Source: Fibrobacter sp. UWR2 (GTDB lineage: Bacteria; Fibrobacterota; Fibrobacteria; Fibrobacterales; Fibrobacteraceae). From it: a stretch of DNA of 64,000 nt. The DNA lies in the NCBI RefSeq assembly GCF_002210285.1, contig NZ_MWQE01000002.1, positions 1-64,000 on the forward strand. Reading direction: 5' to 3'. The notes beneath the pieces are model-generated. The model made no database searches. It worked only from the letters and a program-made list of their open reading frames with translations, and was not told where the DNA came from. Shown here in pieces: positions 28,686 through 36,713 of the stretch (its first letter is position 1; every line of letters starts with the position of its first letter). The translations under genes and the position numbers were made by a program.

Positions 28686-29978
28686 ATGAAATGTAAAGTC
28701 CTGCTGGGCCTTGCCACCGCCGCCTTGGTGATGACTGCCTGTGATAATGTTCCTGCTGGTAAGACTGCTGCTGAGATTAAGCTGACTTCGACGGACGACC
28801 AGAAGTTCGCCTACATGCTGGGTGCCCAGTTTGCTCTCCAGAATTTCAAGATGATTCCGCTGCAGATGGGCGAGGAACTCGACGAGGACGCCCTTGTCCA
28901 GGGTATTGTGGATGGCTACAAGTCCGATAAGGATTCGAGCTTCAAGCTGCAGGTGGAAGCCGATTCTCTGAGGAGTATCGGCTTTGACTACAATTCCAAC
29001 GCCCGTACCCGTATGGAAAAGATCCGTCCGGATAGCGCTACGGTGGCTTCCTTTAACGGTGACCAGTCCAAGTTCCGCGCCTACATGGATTCTGCCATGA
29101 AGGCCCAGCCTGTCGTGAAGGCTCCTGCTCCTACGAGGCAGCCTGTGGTTCTCGGTGCCGAGGCTACCCGCAACCAGAAGTTCTCTTACTTTATCGGTGT
29201 GCAGTTCGAAAACCAGTTTGTCAACATCGGTGCCCAGTTCCAGACGGAATTCGACTTGGATTACTTTGTAATCGGTGTACGTGAAGCTGCCGCGAAGGTG
29301 CGCGATACGACGCTCGCCCTTACGCTCCCCGACGATTCCCTCAGGGCTGTGGGCGAACGCTATAACGAGAAGATGAAGGTTCTCCGTGAAGAAGCCGTGA
29401 AGAAGGCTCAGGAAGAAGAAGCCAAGCTCAAGGAAGCAGTGAAGGGCCTCCGTGGCGACACGCTCGTGAACGGCATGCCTGCCAAGATGAACTACAAGGT
29501 GAAGGTTACCGGCATTACGAACAAGGCCGAAAACCTCGAGACCTGGGCTGGCAAGCCTCTCCTGATTTTCTACTTCTCCGCAACTTGCGGCCACTGCGCC
29601 CATGCTGCTCCGCAGATCCTCGAAATTGCAAAGGAATTTGCCCCGAAGGGCCTGACCACGGTGGCTGTTGCAAGCGGTGGAAACAACAAGTCTGGCATCC
29701 GCAAGTTTGCCGACAACGCCAAGTTTGACGATACCATCAACATCGTGTGGGATGAAGCCCGTCAGTTCGGTGAACTCTACAGCGATGGCTACGTCCCGAA
29801 GGTCTACCTCGTGAATCCGGATGCATCGTACAAGGAATACGTTGCTTTCGAAAGCGAGAAGGATACCCTCAAGCAGGAAATTGCCGCCCTCATGGAAGGC
29901 AAGCCTGTCGTGTGGAATATCGAACCGCCGAAGCCCGCAGTGGTTGACACGCTCAAGCCCGCTGCCGCAACGAAGTAG
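28686..29978 (+). CDS. Lipoprotein with tandem FKBP N-terminal-like segments and a thioredoxin domain
   Basis: A 430 aa lipoprotein (lipobox 'MTAC', Cys at about 19). Two copies of an FKBP_N-like helical segment lie at about 35-80 ('QKFAYMLGAQFALQNFKM') and 160-205 ('QKFSYFIGVQFENQFVNIG'), but no FKBP isomerase domain follows. Instead, after a charged helix (about 225-255), the C-terminus is a TlpA/ResA-like thioredoxin with active site CGHC ('FYFSATCGHCAHAAP') and 'VPKVYLVNPD' (cis-Pro region). I infer an envelope disulfide/thiol enzyme that binds clients through the helical part. mnmG starts inside its stop codon (TAGTG). Confidence 0.85.
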   Translation: MKCKVLLGLATAALVMTACDNVPAGKTAAEIKLTSTDDQKFAYMLGAQFALQNFKMIPLQMGEELDEDALVQGIVDGYKSDKDSSFKLQVEADSLRSIGFDYNSNARTRMEKIRPDSATVASFNGDQSKFRAYMDSAMKAQPVVKAPAPTRQPVVLGAEATRNQKFSYFIGVQFENQFVNIGAQFQTEFDLDYFVIGVREAAAKVRDTTLALTLPDDSLRAVGERYNEKMKVLREEAVKKAQEEEAKLKEAVKGLRGDTLVNGMPAKMNYKVKVTGITNKAENLETWAGKPLLIFYFSATCGHCAHAAPQILEIAKEFAPKGLTTVAVASGGNNKSGIRKFADNAKFDDTINIVWDEARQFGELYSDGYVPKVYLVNPDASYKEYVAFESEKDTLKQEIAALMEGKPVVWNIEPPKPAVVDTLKPAAATK

Positions 29979-31891
29979 TGTCTATAAACGCACAATACGA
30001 TGTCGTCGTAGTCGGTGGCGGTCATGCCGGCATCGAGGCGACGCACGCCGCCTGGAAACTCGGTGTAAAGACCGCCATGCTTACGATGGATATTAACGCC
30101 ATCGGGCGTATGAGCTGTAACCCGGCCGTAGGCGGGGTGGCGAAAGGCCAGATTGTGCGCGACATCGATGCACTCGGTGGCCTGATGGGGCTTTTGACCG
30201 ACAAGGCCGGCATCCAGTTCCGCATGCTCAACATGAGCAAGGGGCCTGCCGTGTGGGGCCCACGCGCCCAGTGTGACATGAAGTATTACAGCGAGATTGC
30301 CCGAGAGGTCATTACGAACCTTCCCGGGCTTTCCGTTATCCAGGGGGAACTTGCCGCGTTTGAACGCATGGCAGATGGCCGCCTGGAACTCACGCTTTTG
30401 AATGGCGACCGCTACGTGACCCGTGCACTCGTTGTTACGAGTGGTACCTTCCTTGCCTCCAAGATGTTTACTGGGCTCGAGACGAGCATCGGTGGGCGAG
30501 TGGGCGAGCCGAGTGCGGACAAACTTTCGGAATGCCTTGCGTTTAACGGCATTGCGTTACGCAGACTCAAGACGGGTACGCCGAGCCGACTTGATCCGGA
30601 TTCCATCGACTTTAACGAATGCGACGTGCAGCGCGGCGACGATGTCGCCTGGCCCATGAGTGACCGTCACGTTGCCGAGACTGTTCCCGGTCGCGATGCG
30701 GACTATTTCTGGGGCGATGCTCTAAACAAGTTTGTACGTAACGATTGCGTTTGCTGGATTACACGTACCAACATCAAGACGCACGACATTCTGCGGAGCG
30801 GGTTCAAGGATAGCCCGATGTTTAGCGGGCGTATCCACGGCAAGGGCCCGCGCTATTGCCCGAGTATCGAGGACAAGATCAACCGCTTTGGCGACCGTGA
30901 CGGCCACCAGCTATTCCTTGAACCGGAACAGGCGGATATCGGTCGTGTTTACATCAACGGGTTCAGCTCGAGCCTCCCTGCAGATATCCAGCTTGCAGCC
31001 ATCCACACGATTCCGGGCCTTACGCGCGCCCGTGTGTTGCAGATTGGCTATGCGGTAGAATACGATTCTGTCGATGCTACGCAGCTTTACCCGACGTTCG
31101 AATGCAAGAAGGTTCCGGGCCTGTACTTTGCTGGCCAGGTCTGCGGTACGAGCGGCTATGAAGAGGCCGCGGGTCAGGGACTCCTGGCGGGAATCAACGC
31201 GGCTCTGAAAATAAAGGGCGAAGGGCCCTTTATTTTAGGTCGTTCCGACAGTTACCTAGGGGTGATGGCGGACGACCTCACGAACATCCTGCTGGACGAA
31301 CCGTACAGGATGTTCACGAGCCGCGCCGAATACAGGCTTTTCCTCCGTAGCGACAATGCGGAAACGCGTCTGAAGGAGCGCGCTCACGAAATCGGGATGA
31401 TTTCGGATAGCGACTATGCCGACTGGAAACATCGCCTTGACCTGATGGATGCCGCTCGCAAGCGCCTTGCTGAAGAATCAGCCACTCCGGACCAGGCGAA
31501 TATTATCCTTGCCAGCGGGGGACAGGCCCTTGCGAGCGAACGCTGCCGCTGGATTAACGTATTGCGCCGTCCAGGAATTGATCCGGAACTGTTTTTCCGG
31601 ACCGCGCTCCCGGATATGACTCTTGCCCGCCGTGACCAGTGGTTCATGTATGCCGAGGAAATCTATGCCGGCTTCTTCGACAGGCAGGCCCGCGAAATCG
31701 ACGACCAGAAGAAGATGGAAGCGGTTCGCCTGCCCGAGAACCTGGACTACATGCAGGTGACTGCCATCAGCATCGAGAGTCGCCAGCGCCTGAACGCCCA
31801 CAAGCCGCTTACTCTCGGCCAGGCTAGCCGCGTGCCTGGCGTACGCCCTGCCGATATCACGGTCCTTGCGCATTGGCTTGAAAATCGCTAG
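29978..31891 (+). CDS. mnmG: tRNA uridine-5-carboxymethylaminomethyl modification enzyme MnmG
   Basis: FAD enzyme that, with MnmE, installs the cmnm5 group at U34 of several tRNAs. The 637 aa chain has the N-terminal dinucleotide fold 'VVVVGGGHAGIEATHAAWKLG', the family blocks 'SCNPAVGGVAKGQIVREI'-like (here 'CNPAVGGVAKGQIVRDID'), 'RRLKTGTPSRLD', and 'GQVCGTSGYEEAAGQGLLAGINAAL'. The start is GTG at 29978, overlapping the upstream TAG by one base; no in-frame ATG lies close. Otherwise standard. Confidence 0.96.
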   Translation: MSINAQYDVVVVGGGHAGIEATHAAWKLGVKTAMLTMDINAIGRMSCNPAVGGVAKGQIVRDIDALGGLMGLLTDKAGIQFRMLNMSKGPAVWGPRAQCDMKYYSEIAREVITNLPGLSVIQGELAAFERMADGRLELTLLNGDRYVTRALVVTSGTFLASKMFTGLETSIGGRVGEPSADKLSECLAFNGIALRRLKTGTPSRLDPDSIDFNECDVQRGDDVAWPMSDRHVAETVPGRDADYFWGDALNKFVRNDCVCWITRTNIKTHDILRSGFKDSPMFSGRIHGKGPRYCPSIEDKINRFGDRDGHQLFLEPEQADIGRVYINGFSSSLPADIQLAAIHTIPGLTRARVLQIGYAVEYDSVDATQLYPTFECKKVPGLYFAGQVCGTSGYEEAAGQGLLAGINAALKIKGEGPFILGRSDSYLGVMADDLTNILLDEPYRMFTSRAEYRLFLRSDNAETRLKERAHEIGMISDSDYADWKHRLDLMDAARKRLAEESATPDQANIILASGGQALASERCRWINVLRRPGIDPELFFRTALPDMTLARRDQWFMYAEEIYAGFFDRQAREIDDQKKMEAVRLPENLDYMQVTAISIESRQRLNAHKPLTLGQASRVPGVRPADITVLAHWLENR

Positions 31892-32001
31892 ACTGGCTTT
31901 GCGGTTTGAGGGGCCTCACTTGCAAATTTCGCCAAAAAATGCTATCTTTGGGCCGTCAAATTAACATAATTGTCTAAAGACAAATTTCCAAGAGGTACAT
32001 T

Positions 32002-32307
32002 ATGGCAGAAGAAACAGAAGTCAAATCCACCGAAGAAGTCAAGCCTCAGGAACCGAAATCCAAAGAAAAAGCTCAAGAAAAGAAGGCTCCGGCCAAGAAG
32101 AAGCGCCCCCTGAACGCCAAGCGCAAGGGGGCAGCTCCTGCTGCCAAGAAGCCGGCCGTTTTCAGTGATTCCCTGGAAGACCGTTTCCCCGCCCTCGCCG
32201 CCAAGCTCAAGAAGCAGATCGAGGACGGCATCAAGCAGAAGATCAAGGATGCGCAGAACGACCCGAAGGTCAAGGCTGCCTCCAAGAAGTTCGCTGCCGA
32301 AAAGTAA
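32002..32307 (+). CDS. Small Lys/Ala-rich basic protein
   Basis: A 101 aa protein with an acidic N-terminus (about residues 1-20), a Lys/Ala/Pro-rich middle ('KKAPAKKKRPLNAKRKGAAPAAKK') similar in composition to histone-H1-like or HU-tail proteins, and a helical C-terminus ('ALAAKLKKQIEDGIKQKIKDA'). No family assigned. Nucleic-acid binding is an inference from composition only. It has its own TATCTT hexamer (about 31943), a good ribosome-binding site (aagagg) and an intrinsic terminator, and so is a genuine single gene. Confidence 0.75.
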   Translation: MAEETEVKSTEEVKPQEPKSKEKAQEKKAPAKKKRPLNAKRKGAAPAAKKPAVFSDSLEDRFPALAAKLKKQIEDGIKQKIKDAQNDPKVKAASKKFAAEK

Positions 32308-32330
32308 TCTAGATTTCTTTGACTTTTGAC

Positions 32331-32358
32331 GCCCTCGGTTCGCCGAGGGTGTTTTTTT
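32331..32358 (+). terminator. Intrinsic terminator of the basic-protein gene
   Basis: CCCTCGG, ttcg loop, CCGAGGG, then a run of seven T. Confidence 0.9.
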
Positions 32359-32380
32359 ATGTCCGGCATTCTTGAATTTC

Positions 32381-32386
32381 TATATT
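32381..32386 (+). promoter_or_regulatory. -10-like hexamer abutting ahbC
   Basis: TATATT with only 7 nt (tgcgttc) before the ahbC ATG at 32394 and no Shine-Dalgarno. This suggests a leaderless or near-leaderless transcript. Confidence 0.5.
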
Positions 32387-32393
32387 TGCGTTC

Positions 32394-33569
32394 ATGATTA
32401 GCATTACCAAGCTTTTGATGGATTCCCCGAATTACGGCGACCAACTGCGCTACGAACCAAAGGCGCACGAATGCAAGAACGGAGTGGCGCCGGGTCGCGG
32501 TCCCGTTGTGGTGTGGAACTGCACCAAGACCTGCAATCTGAGTTGCGTGCACTGCTATGCTCGCTCCGAGGCCATCAAGTACCAGAACGAATTGACTCAC
32601 GAAGAGGGAATCGCCCTCATAGATCAGTTGGCCGATTTCAAGGTGCCGGTAATCCTCTTTAGCGGTGGCGAGCCTTTGCTTCGTCCCGATTTTTTTGAAC
32701 TTGCGAACTATGCGGCAAGCAAGGGAATCCGCCCGACCATCAGCACGAACGGAACCTGCATTACGCCCGATGTTGCCCAGAAACTCAAGGACATGGGTGT
32801 GGGCTACGTGGGTATCAGCCTCGATGGCTGCGAAGCAACGCACGACAAGTTCCGCGGCAAGGAGGGCGCCTACAGGCTTGCACTCTGTGGCATCCGCAAC
32901 TGCGTAGCGACCGGTCAGAAGGTGGGCCTGCGTTTTACGATTACGCGCTACAATGTTCAGGATCTGAATGCAATTTTTGACCTGCTTGAAAGTGAAAATA
33001 TTGACCGTGTGTGCTTCTACCACTTGGTGTATAGCGGGCGCGGTTCCGCGATGGTTGCAAACGATTTGAACCATGAAGAAAGCCGCAAGGCGATGGACTT
33101 GATTATCGACCGCACGCTCGATTTCAAGAAGCGCGGGATCGACAAGGAAATTCTGACGGTAGATAATCACGCTGACGCTGTTTACCTGTACCTGCGCATG
33201 AAGCGCGAAGACCCTGCCCGTGCCGAGAAAGTACTGGAACTTATTCAGCGTAACGGCGGAAACCGCAGCGGCATGGCCTTTGGCAACATCGACAGCATTG
33301 GCAACGTTCACCCTGACCAGTTCACGCAGTACATTACGCTCGGCAACGTGCGCGAACGCAGCTTCGGTGAAATCTGGAGCGATGAAAGTAACCCGATTAT
33401 GGCGGGTCTCAAGAACCGCAAGCCGATTCTGAAGGGACGCTGCCCCAAGTGCACCTACCTGAACCTTTGCAACGGGAACTTCCGCACCCGCGCCGAAGCC
33501 GTGACGGGCGACTTTTGGGAACAGGACCCGGCCTGCTATCTGACGGACGAGGAAATTACAAATGTGTAA
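32394..33569 (+). CDS. ahbC: Radical SAM heme-pathway enzyme AhbC (12,18-didecarboxysiroheme deacetylase)
   Basis: A 391 aa radical SAM/SPASM protein. It has the SAM cluster motif CNLSCVHCYA, 'LFSGGEPLLRPDFFELA' and 'YVGISLDG', and a C-terminal Cys set 'CPKCTYLNLCNGNFRTRAEAVTGD...DPACYLTDEEI' (paraphrased with a gap) that matches AhbC. The opening 'MISITKLLMDSP' and 'GGNRSGMAFGNIDSIGNVHPDQF' also fit AhbC better than AhbD. AhbC removes acetate side chains from didecarboxysiroheme to give iron-coproporphyrin III. The neighbour is the fused AhbA-AhbB decarboxylase that makes its substrate. NirJ of heme d1 synthesis is the nearest alternative, but no other nir gene is present. Confidence 0.88.
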   Translation: MISITKLLMDSPNYGDQLRYEPKAHECKNGVAPGRGPVVVWNCTKTCNLSCVHCYARSEAIKYQNELTHEEGIALIDQLADFKVPVILFSGGEPLLRPDFFELANYAASKGIRPTISTNGTCITPDVAQKLKDMGVGYVGISLDGCEATHDKFRGKEGAYRLALCGIRNCVATGQKVGLRFTITRYNVQDLNAIFDLLESENIDRVCFYHLVYSGRGSAMVANDLNHEESRKAMDLIIDRTLDFKKRGIDKEILTVDNHADAVYLYLRMKREDPARAEKVLELIQRNGGNRSGMAFGNIDSIGNVHPDQFTQYITLGNVRERSFGEIWSDESNPIMAGLKNRKPILKGRCPKCTYLNLCNGNFRTRAEAVTGDFWEQDPACYLTDEEITNV

Positions 33570-33617
33570 TGAGTAACTAATAATCTCACATCACACATTT
33601 CACATCTCACATTCTTT

Positions 33618-34574
33618 ATGACTGCTCTTGAACAAAATCTCCTCGCCATTATCCAGGACGCCTTCCCGCTGGAAGAGCGCCCGTACCAGGTATTGGCGGG
33701 GCGGCTTGGCTTCGACGAGCAGAGCACTTTTGCTGCGGTCGAGAGTCTGCGCAAGTCGGGTGTTATCCGCCGTATCGGTGGAGTGTACGATTCCCGTAGG
33801 CTCGGTTTTGTTTCGCGTCTTTGTGCGGGCAAGGTTGCCGATATTGATAGATTTGCGGCTACGGTCAACGAAATTTCTGCGATTACCCACAATTACGTCC
33901 GTTCCCACGAATACAATGTCTGGTTTACAGTTATTGCTCAGTCGGAAGGCGAAATCCATGCGATTGTGGACGGGCTTTGCGCAAACACGGACCTTCGCGA
34001 CGTGCATGTCCTTTCCGCAACGAAGAAGTTCAAGATAAACACGGTGATGGGTACTGCCGCGCTAAAAACTGAATCGTCAATGCGAGTGGAGAAAACTGAG
34101 TCTGCCGCGAGCGGAGCGTGGCGGAAGCAATCTCCTGTCTGCGTCTTGTCTGGTCCAGACCAATCACGAATCAGCCTCGCCTGTACCGATATTCCTCACA
34201 CGCTCACGCCCTTCAAGGACTGGGGCGTATCTACCGAAGAGCTCCGCGACGACCTCGCCCAAAAGAGAATGCGCCGCTTTGGGGCAATCCTCCGGCACCA
34301 GGATGCGGGCTTTGCCTACAATGCGATGGTCTGCTTTGCGACTCCTTCCGATGCCGGGACAGTTCTTGCGCAGAAGCCCTATGTTTCCCATTGTTACGAG
34401 CGGCCCGTATTTGAAGGCTTCCCGTACAATCTGTACGCCATGATGCATGCGCAGTCCGCTGCTGAACTCGACCAGTATATAAAAGATGCCGCAGCTTCTA
34501 TCGGCAATCCCGAATACGCTGTCCTCAATTCCGTGCGCGAACTCAAGAAAACGAGTTTCCGCTTTTTCGAATAG
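33618..34574 (+). CDS. ahbAB: Fused siroheme decarboxylase AhbA-AhbB
   Basis: Siroheme decarboxylase normally consists of two AsnC/Lrp-like proteins of about 150-170 aa; here both lie in one 318 aa chain. Residues 1-145 match AhbA: an HTH ('FPLEERPYQVLAGRLGFDEQSTFAAVESLRKSG') then 'VIRRIGGVYDSRRLGFVS' and 'THNYVRSHEYNVWFT'. Residues from about 195 match AhbB: 'MRRFGAILRHQDAGFAYNAMV', 'VSHCYERPVFEGFPYNLYAM', 'SVRELKKTSFRFFE'. The linker (about 150-190) is low-conservation and coincides with palindromic DNA (34095-34160), so the first helix of AhbB seems replaced by repeat-derived sequence. It removes two carboxyls from siroheme. Confidence 0.87.
   Translation: MTALEQNLLAIIQDAFPLEERPYQVLAGRLGFDEQSTFAAVESLRKSGVIRRIGGVYDSRRLGFVSRLCAGKVADIDRFAATVNEISAITHNYVRSHEYNVWFTVIAQSEGEIHAIVDGLCANTDLRDVHVLSATKKFKINTVMGTAALKTESSMRVEKTESAASGAWRKQSPVCVLSGPDQSRISLACTDIPHTLTPFKDWGVSTEELRDDLAQKRMRRFGAILRHQDAGFAYNAMVCFATPSDAGTVLAQKPYVSHCYERPVFEGFPYNLYAMMHAQSAAELDQYIKDAAASIGNPEYAVLNSVRELKKTSFRFFE
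34148..34160. repeat. Palindrome inside the ahbA-ahbB linker
   Basis: GTCTGG, t, CCAGAC is perfect. Just upstream lies a GC-rich block (34104-34124) with CCGC and GCGG ends, of the kind seen in dispersed intergenic repeats. All of it is translated in frame as linker. Confidence 0.5.
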
Positions 34575-34584
34575 GGCTCTTTAT

Positions 34585-35400
34585 TTACAACAGATTGAAG
34601 TACGCACCAATACGGTGACCAGTCTCGAACCCGAACAGCGTTCCCTTGTGAATTTCATAGTCTAGCCCGATTCCAATCGGGACTTTAAATAAACTAAATG
34701 AACGGGAAACGTCGAAGCGGAACTTGAAACCGGAATATCTGTCGTCCATGCTGCTGTATTTTTCCTCGAGATTCAGGTTCTTTGAATCATGAAACCGTGT
34801 CTGGAAAAGTGCAGTCTCGCTAATCTTCCAGCCCGTTCCTTTTTCCTCGTCCCACCGAAGTTTCCATACGAACGACGCCTTTATCCCGATTTCGTCGCCG
34901 GGCTTGTAGTTTTTGTCTTCAAGGAATCTGTTATAGCGTAGTGATGTCCCGAGCAGGAGAGACTTTGAAAAAGGTAGATACACGAATGGTTCTATGTTTA
35001 GCCTGTGGAATCTCTGAAGCCGGGATCCTTCGCCGGGCGGGAATCTCCACCCCCAATCAAGTCCGATGTGCCTGAATATTATGCTGCGGAATCCGACATA
35101 TGTCTCGTTGAAGCCGTTAGTGTGTAAGTTGCAGTAGTTGTGGACGTATCCTTTTGTGGAATATTCGTAACTGTATTCCATGAAACGGTACGAGACATCG
35201 GCATACAGGCTAAAGCGTTCCGTGGGGGCGAACTCTATCGAAAATCTTGTGTCGAAACTGTAAACGTCTTCGTCTAGCTCGAATGTGCCTTCGGCAATGG
35301 CATGGGTGGTGGGAGGGGTAATCGGATGCAATACCTCGGTAGCCACGCAGTGGAGCGTGGTACATAGCAATATCAGTCCGAGTCTCTTGAACATTGTCAT
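34585..35400 (-). CDS. Predicted outer-membrane beta-barrel protein
   Basis: A 271 aa protein with a signal peptide (about residues 1-20) and a mature part dominated by amphipathic beta-strands with aromatic residues ('RFSLYADVSYRFMEYSYEY', 'LLGTSLRYNRFLED', 'FGFETGHRIGAYFNLL'). No Cys-rich or catalytic motif is visible. It looks like a barrel of roughly ten to twelve strands with hydrophobic last residues. Start at the ATG at 35400 or at an in-frame ATG at 35394. It diverges from the CotH gene with only 25 bp between the starts. Confidence 0.7.
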   Translation of the reverse strand: MTMFKRLGLILLCTTLHCVATEVLHPITPPTTHAIAEGTFELDEDVYSFDTRFSIEFAPTERFSLYADVSYRFMEYSYEYSTKGYVHNYCNLHTNGFNETYVGFRSIIFRHIGLDWGWRFPPGEGSRLQRFHRLNIEPFVYLPFSKSLLLGTSLRYNRFLEDKNYKPGDEIGIKASFVWKLRWDEEKGTGWKISETALFQTRFHDSKNLNLEEKYSSMDDRYSGFKFRFDVSRSFSLFKVPIGIGLDYEIHKGTLFGFETGHRIGAYFNLL

Positions 35401-35425
35401 AAAAATATATTATTTTAACAAATGA
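35401..35425. promoter_or_regulatory. 25 bp divergent promoter, shared AT core
   Basis: The palindrome aatatatt (35404-35411) contains TATATT in both directions. It lies 14 nt from the CotH ATG and 9 nt from the second ATG of the minus-strand gene. Confidence 0.4.
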
Positions 35426-36685
35426 ATGAATTTCTTTTGGCGAAAACTTGCTGTTCCTGTGCTGCTGTCGTTGATTTTTAGCAGTTGCGTGTGGGACGTA
35501 CCCGAGGAAACGCCTGAATTTCTTCCGTTGAATGATTCTGAGTATCCGTATGCGGATTTGCCCCGCATTGTCATCGAAACAGAAGATTTCCGCGAAATTC
35601 GTGACCGTGAGACGGAATTCCCGTCGCATTTGCAGATTTATGGCCAAAGTGCCCCCGAAAGCGAGGTCTATTCGCTGACGGTACGTGGCCGAGGTAATTC
35701 CAGTTTTATGATGCCGAAGTATGGCATGAAACTGGAATTTGATGATAAAGTAAGCCTTCTGGGAATGCCGGAGAATCGCGATTGGGCATTGATTGCAAAT
35801 TACGGCGACAAGACCCATTTGCGAAACTTCATGATGACTCGCCTTTCGGAATGGCTTGGCGCCCGCTATACACCGCGCTGCCGGTATGTGGAACTCTATC
35901 TTAATCGCAAGTACATGGGGCTATATCTGCTTTCCGAGACGGTGAAGGTCGGGAAGAATCGCGTGAATATCGCCAAGAACGATTCTTCGTTCCTGTTCGA
36001 AAAGGAAAGCAGCAAAAAGCAGGATTCGCCGTTCGTCACGTCGTCGATGGGATTTTCGTTCCATGTAAAGAATCCGAAGAACCTTAAACCCGAGTCGGCT
36101 GCAATGCTTGTCGACCAACTGAACGAGTTCGAAGAGTTCATGCGTGATGGCGAATCCTCCAGCGGGAGACAGATGCGTGAATGGATTGACATAGACGATT
36201 TTATCCTTTATTACTGGGTACAGGAGTTCTCGAAAAATGAAGACGGTAATTTCGGTCGCAGCATATTTATTTCGTGGGAGAAGGGGAACCCGATGCGGTT
36301 TGGCCCTCTCTGGGATTTCGATATCTCGTTTGGGAACGAGTCGTATAAGAAGAACCGTGGCGCTGATGGCTGGTACATAGTCCGCTATAAATGGTTCAGC
36401 CGTATATTCAACAATCGGGAAGTTCGTCCCAAGGCGTTGGACTATTGGTTTTATCACAGGGATACGTTCCGTGCGCTTATTGACAGTGTTCCCTTGTATG
36501 CCTCGAATATTTCACGCGCGCTTAAAAATGAATACAAACGCTGGCCTATTATGGAAAATACAGAGAACTGGGCACTCAAGGAACCCTTCAAGGATTATGA
36601 CGAGGCCCTGGATTCGATGGTGGCTTGGATGAAAACTCGGTATAAGTGGATTAACAACGAACTGAGCAAGTCCGTCAAAAAATAA
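35426..36685 (+). CDS. CotH kinase-family protein
   Basis: A 419 aa secreted protein with an N-terminal lipoprotein-like signal ('LLSLIFSSCVWD', Cys at about 22). The CotH family blocks are present: 'VRGRGNSSFMMPKYGMKLEF', 'WALIANYGDKTHLRNFMMTRLS', 'YVELYLNRKYMGLYLLSETVKVGKNRVNIAK' and 'FGPLWDFDISFGNE'. CotH proteins are atypical secreted kinases (B. subtilis CotH phosphorylates spore-coat proteins); in fibre degraders the domain is frequent in extracellular proteins. The metal-binding 'DFD' is intact, so activity is possible. It interrupts the heme cluster. Confidence 0.88.
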   Translation: MNFFWRKLAVPVLLSLIFSSCVWDVPEETPEFLPLNDSEYPYADLPRIVIETEDFREIRDRETEFPSHLQIYGQSAPESEVYSLTVRGRGNSSFMMPKYGMKLEFDDKVSLLGMPENRDWALIANYGDKTHLRNFMMTRLSEWLGARYTPRCRYVELYLNRKYMGLYLLSETVKVGKNRVNIAKNDSSFLFEKESSKKQDSPFVTSSMGFSFHVKNPKNLKPESAAMLVDQLNEFEEFMRDGESSSGRQMREWIDIDDFILYYWVQEFSKNEDGNFGRSIFISWEKGNPMRFGPLWDFDISFGNESYKKNRGADGWYIVRYKWFSRIFNNREVRPKALDYWFYHRDTFRALIDSVPLYASNISRALKNEYKRWPIMENTENWALKEPFKDYDEALDSMVAWMKTRYKWINNELSKSVKK

Positions 36686-36701
36686 CAGCCCCTTAATTTT
36701 C

Positions 36702-36707
36702 TAAATT
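36702..36707 (+). promoter_or_regulatory. -10-like hexamer abutting hemA
   Basis: TAAATT with 6 nt (gtctcc) before the hemA ATG at 36714; no Shine-Dalgarno. Candidate leaderless start. Confidence 0.45.
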
Positions 36708-36713
36708 GTCTCC

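Noticed and set aside
32394-33569. AhbD or NirJ identity for the radical SAM gene
   Set aside because: The N-terminal and C-terminal blocks fit AhbC better by memory of the family, and no nir genes are present; kept as alternative only.
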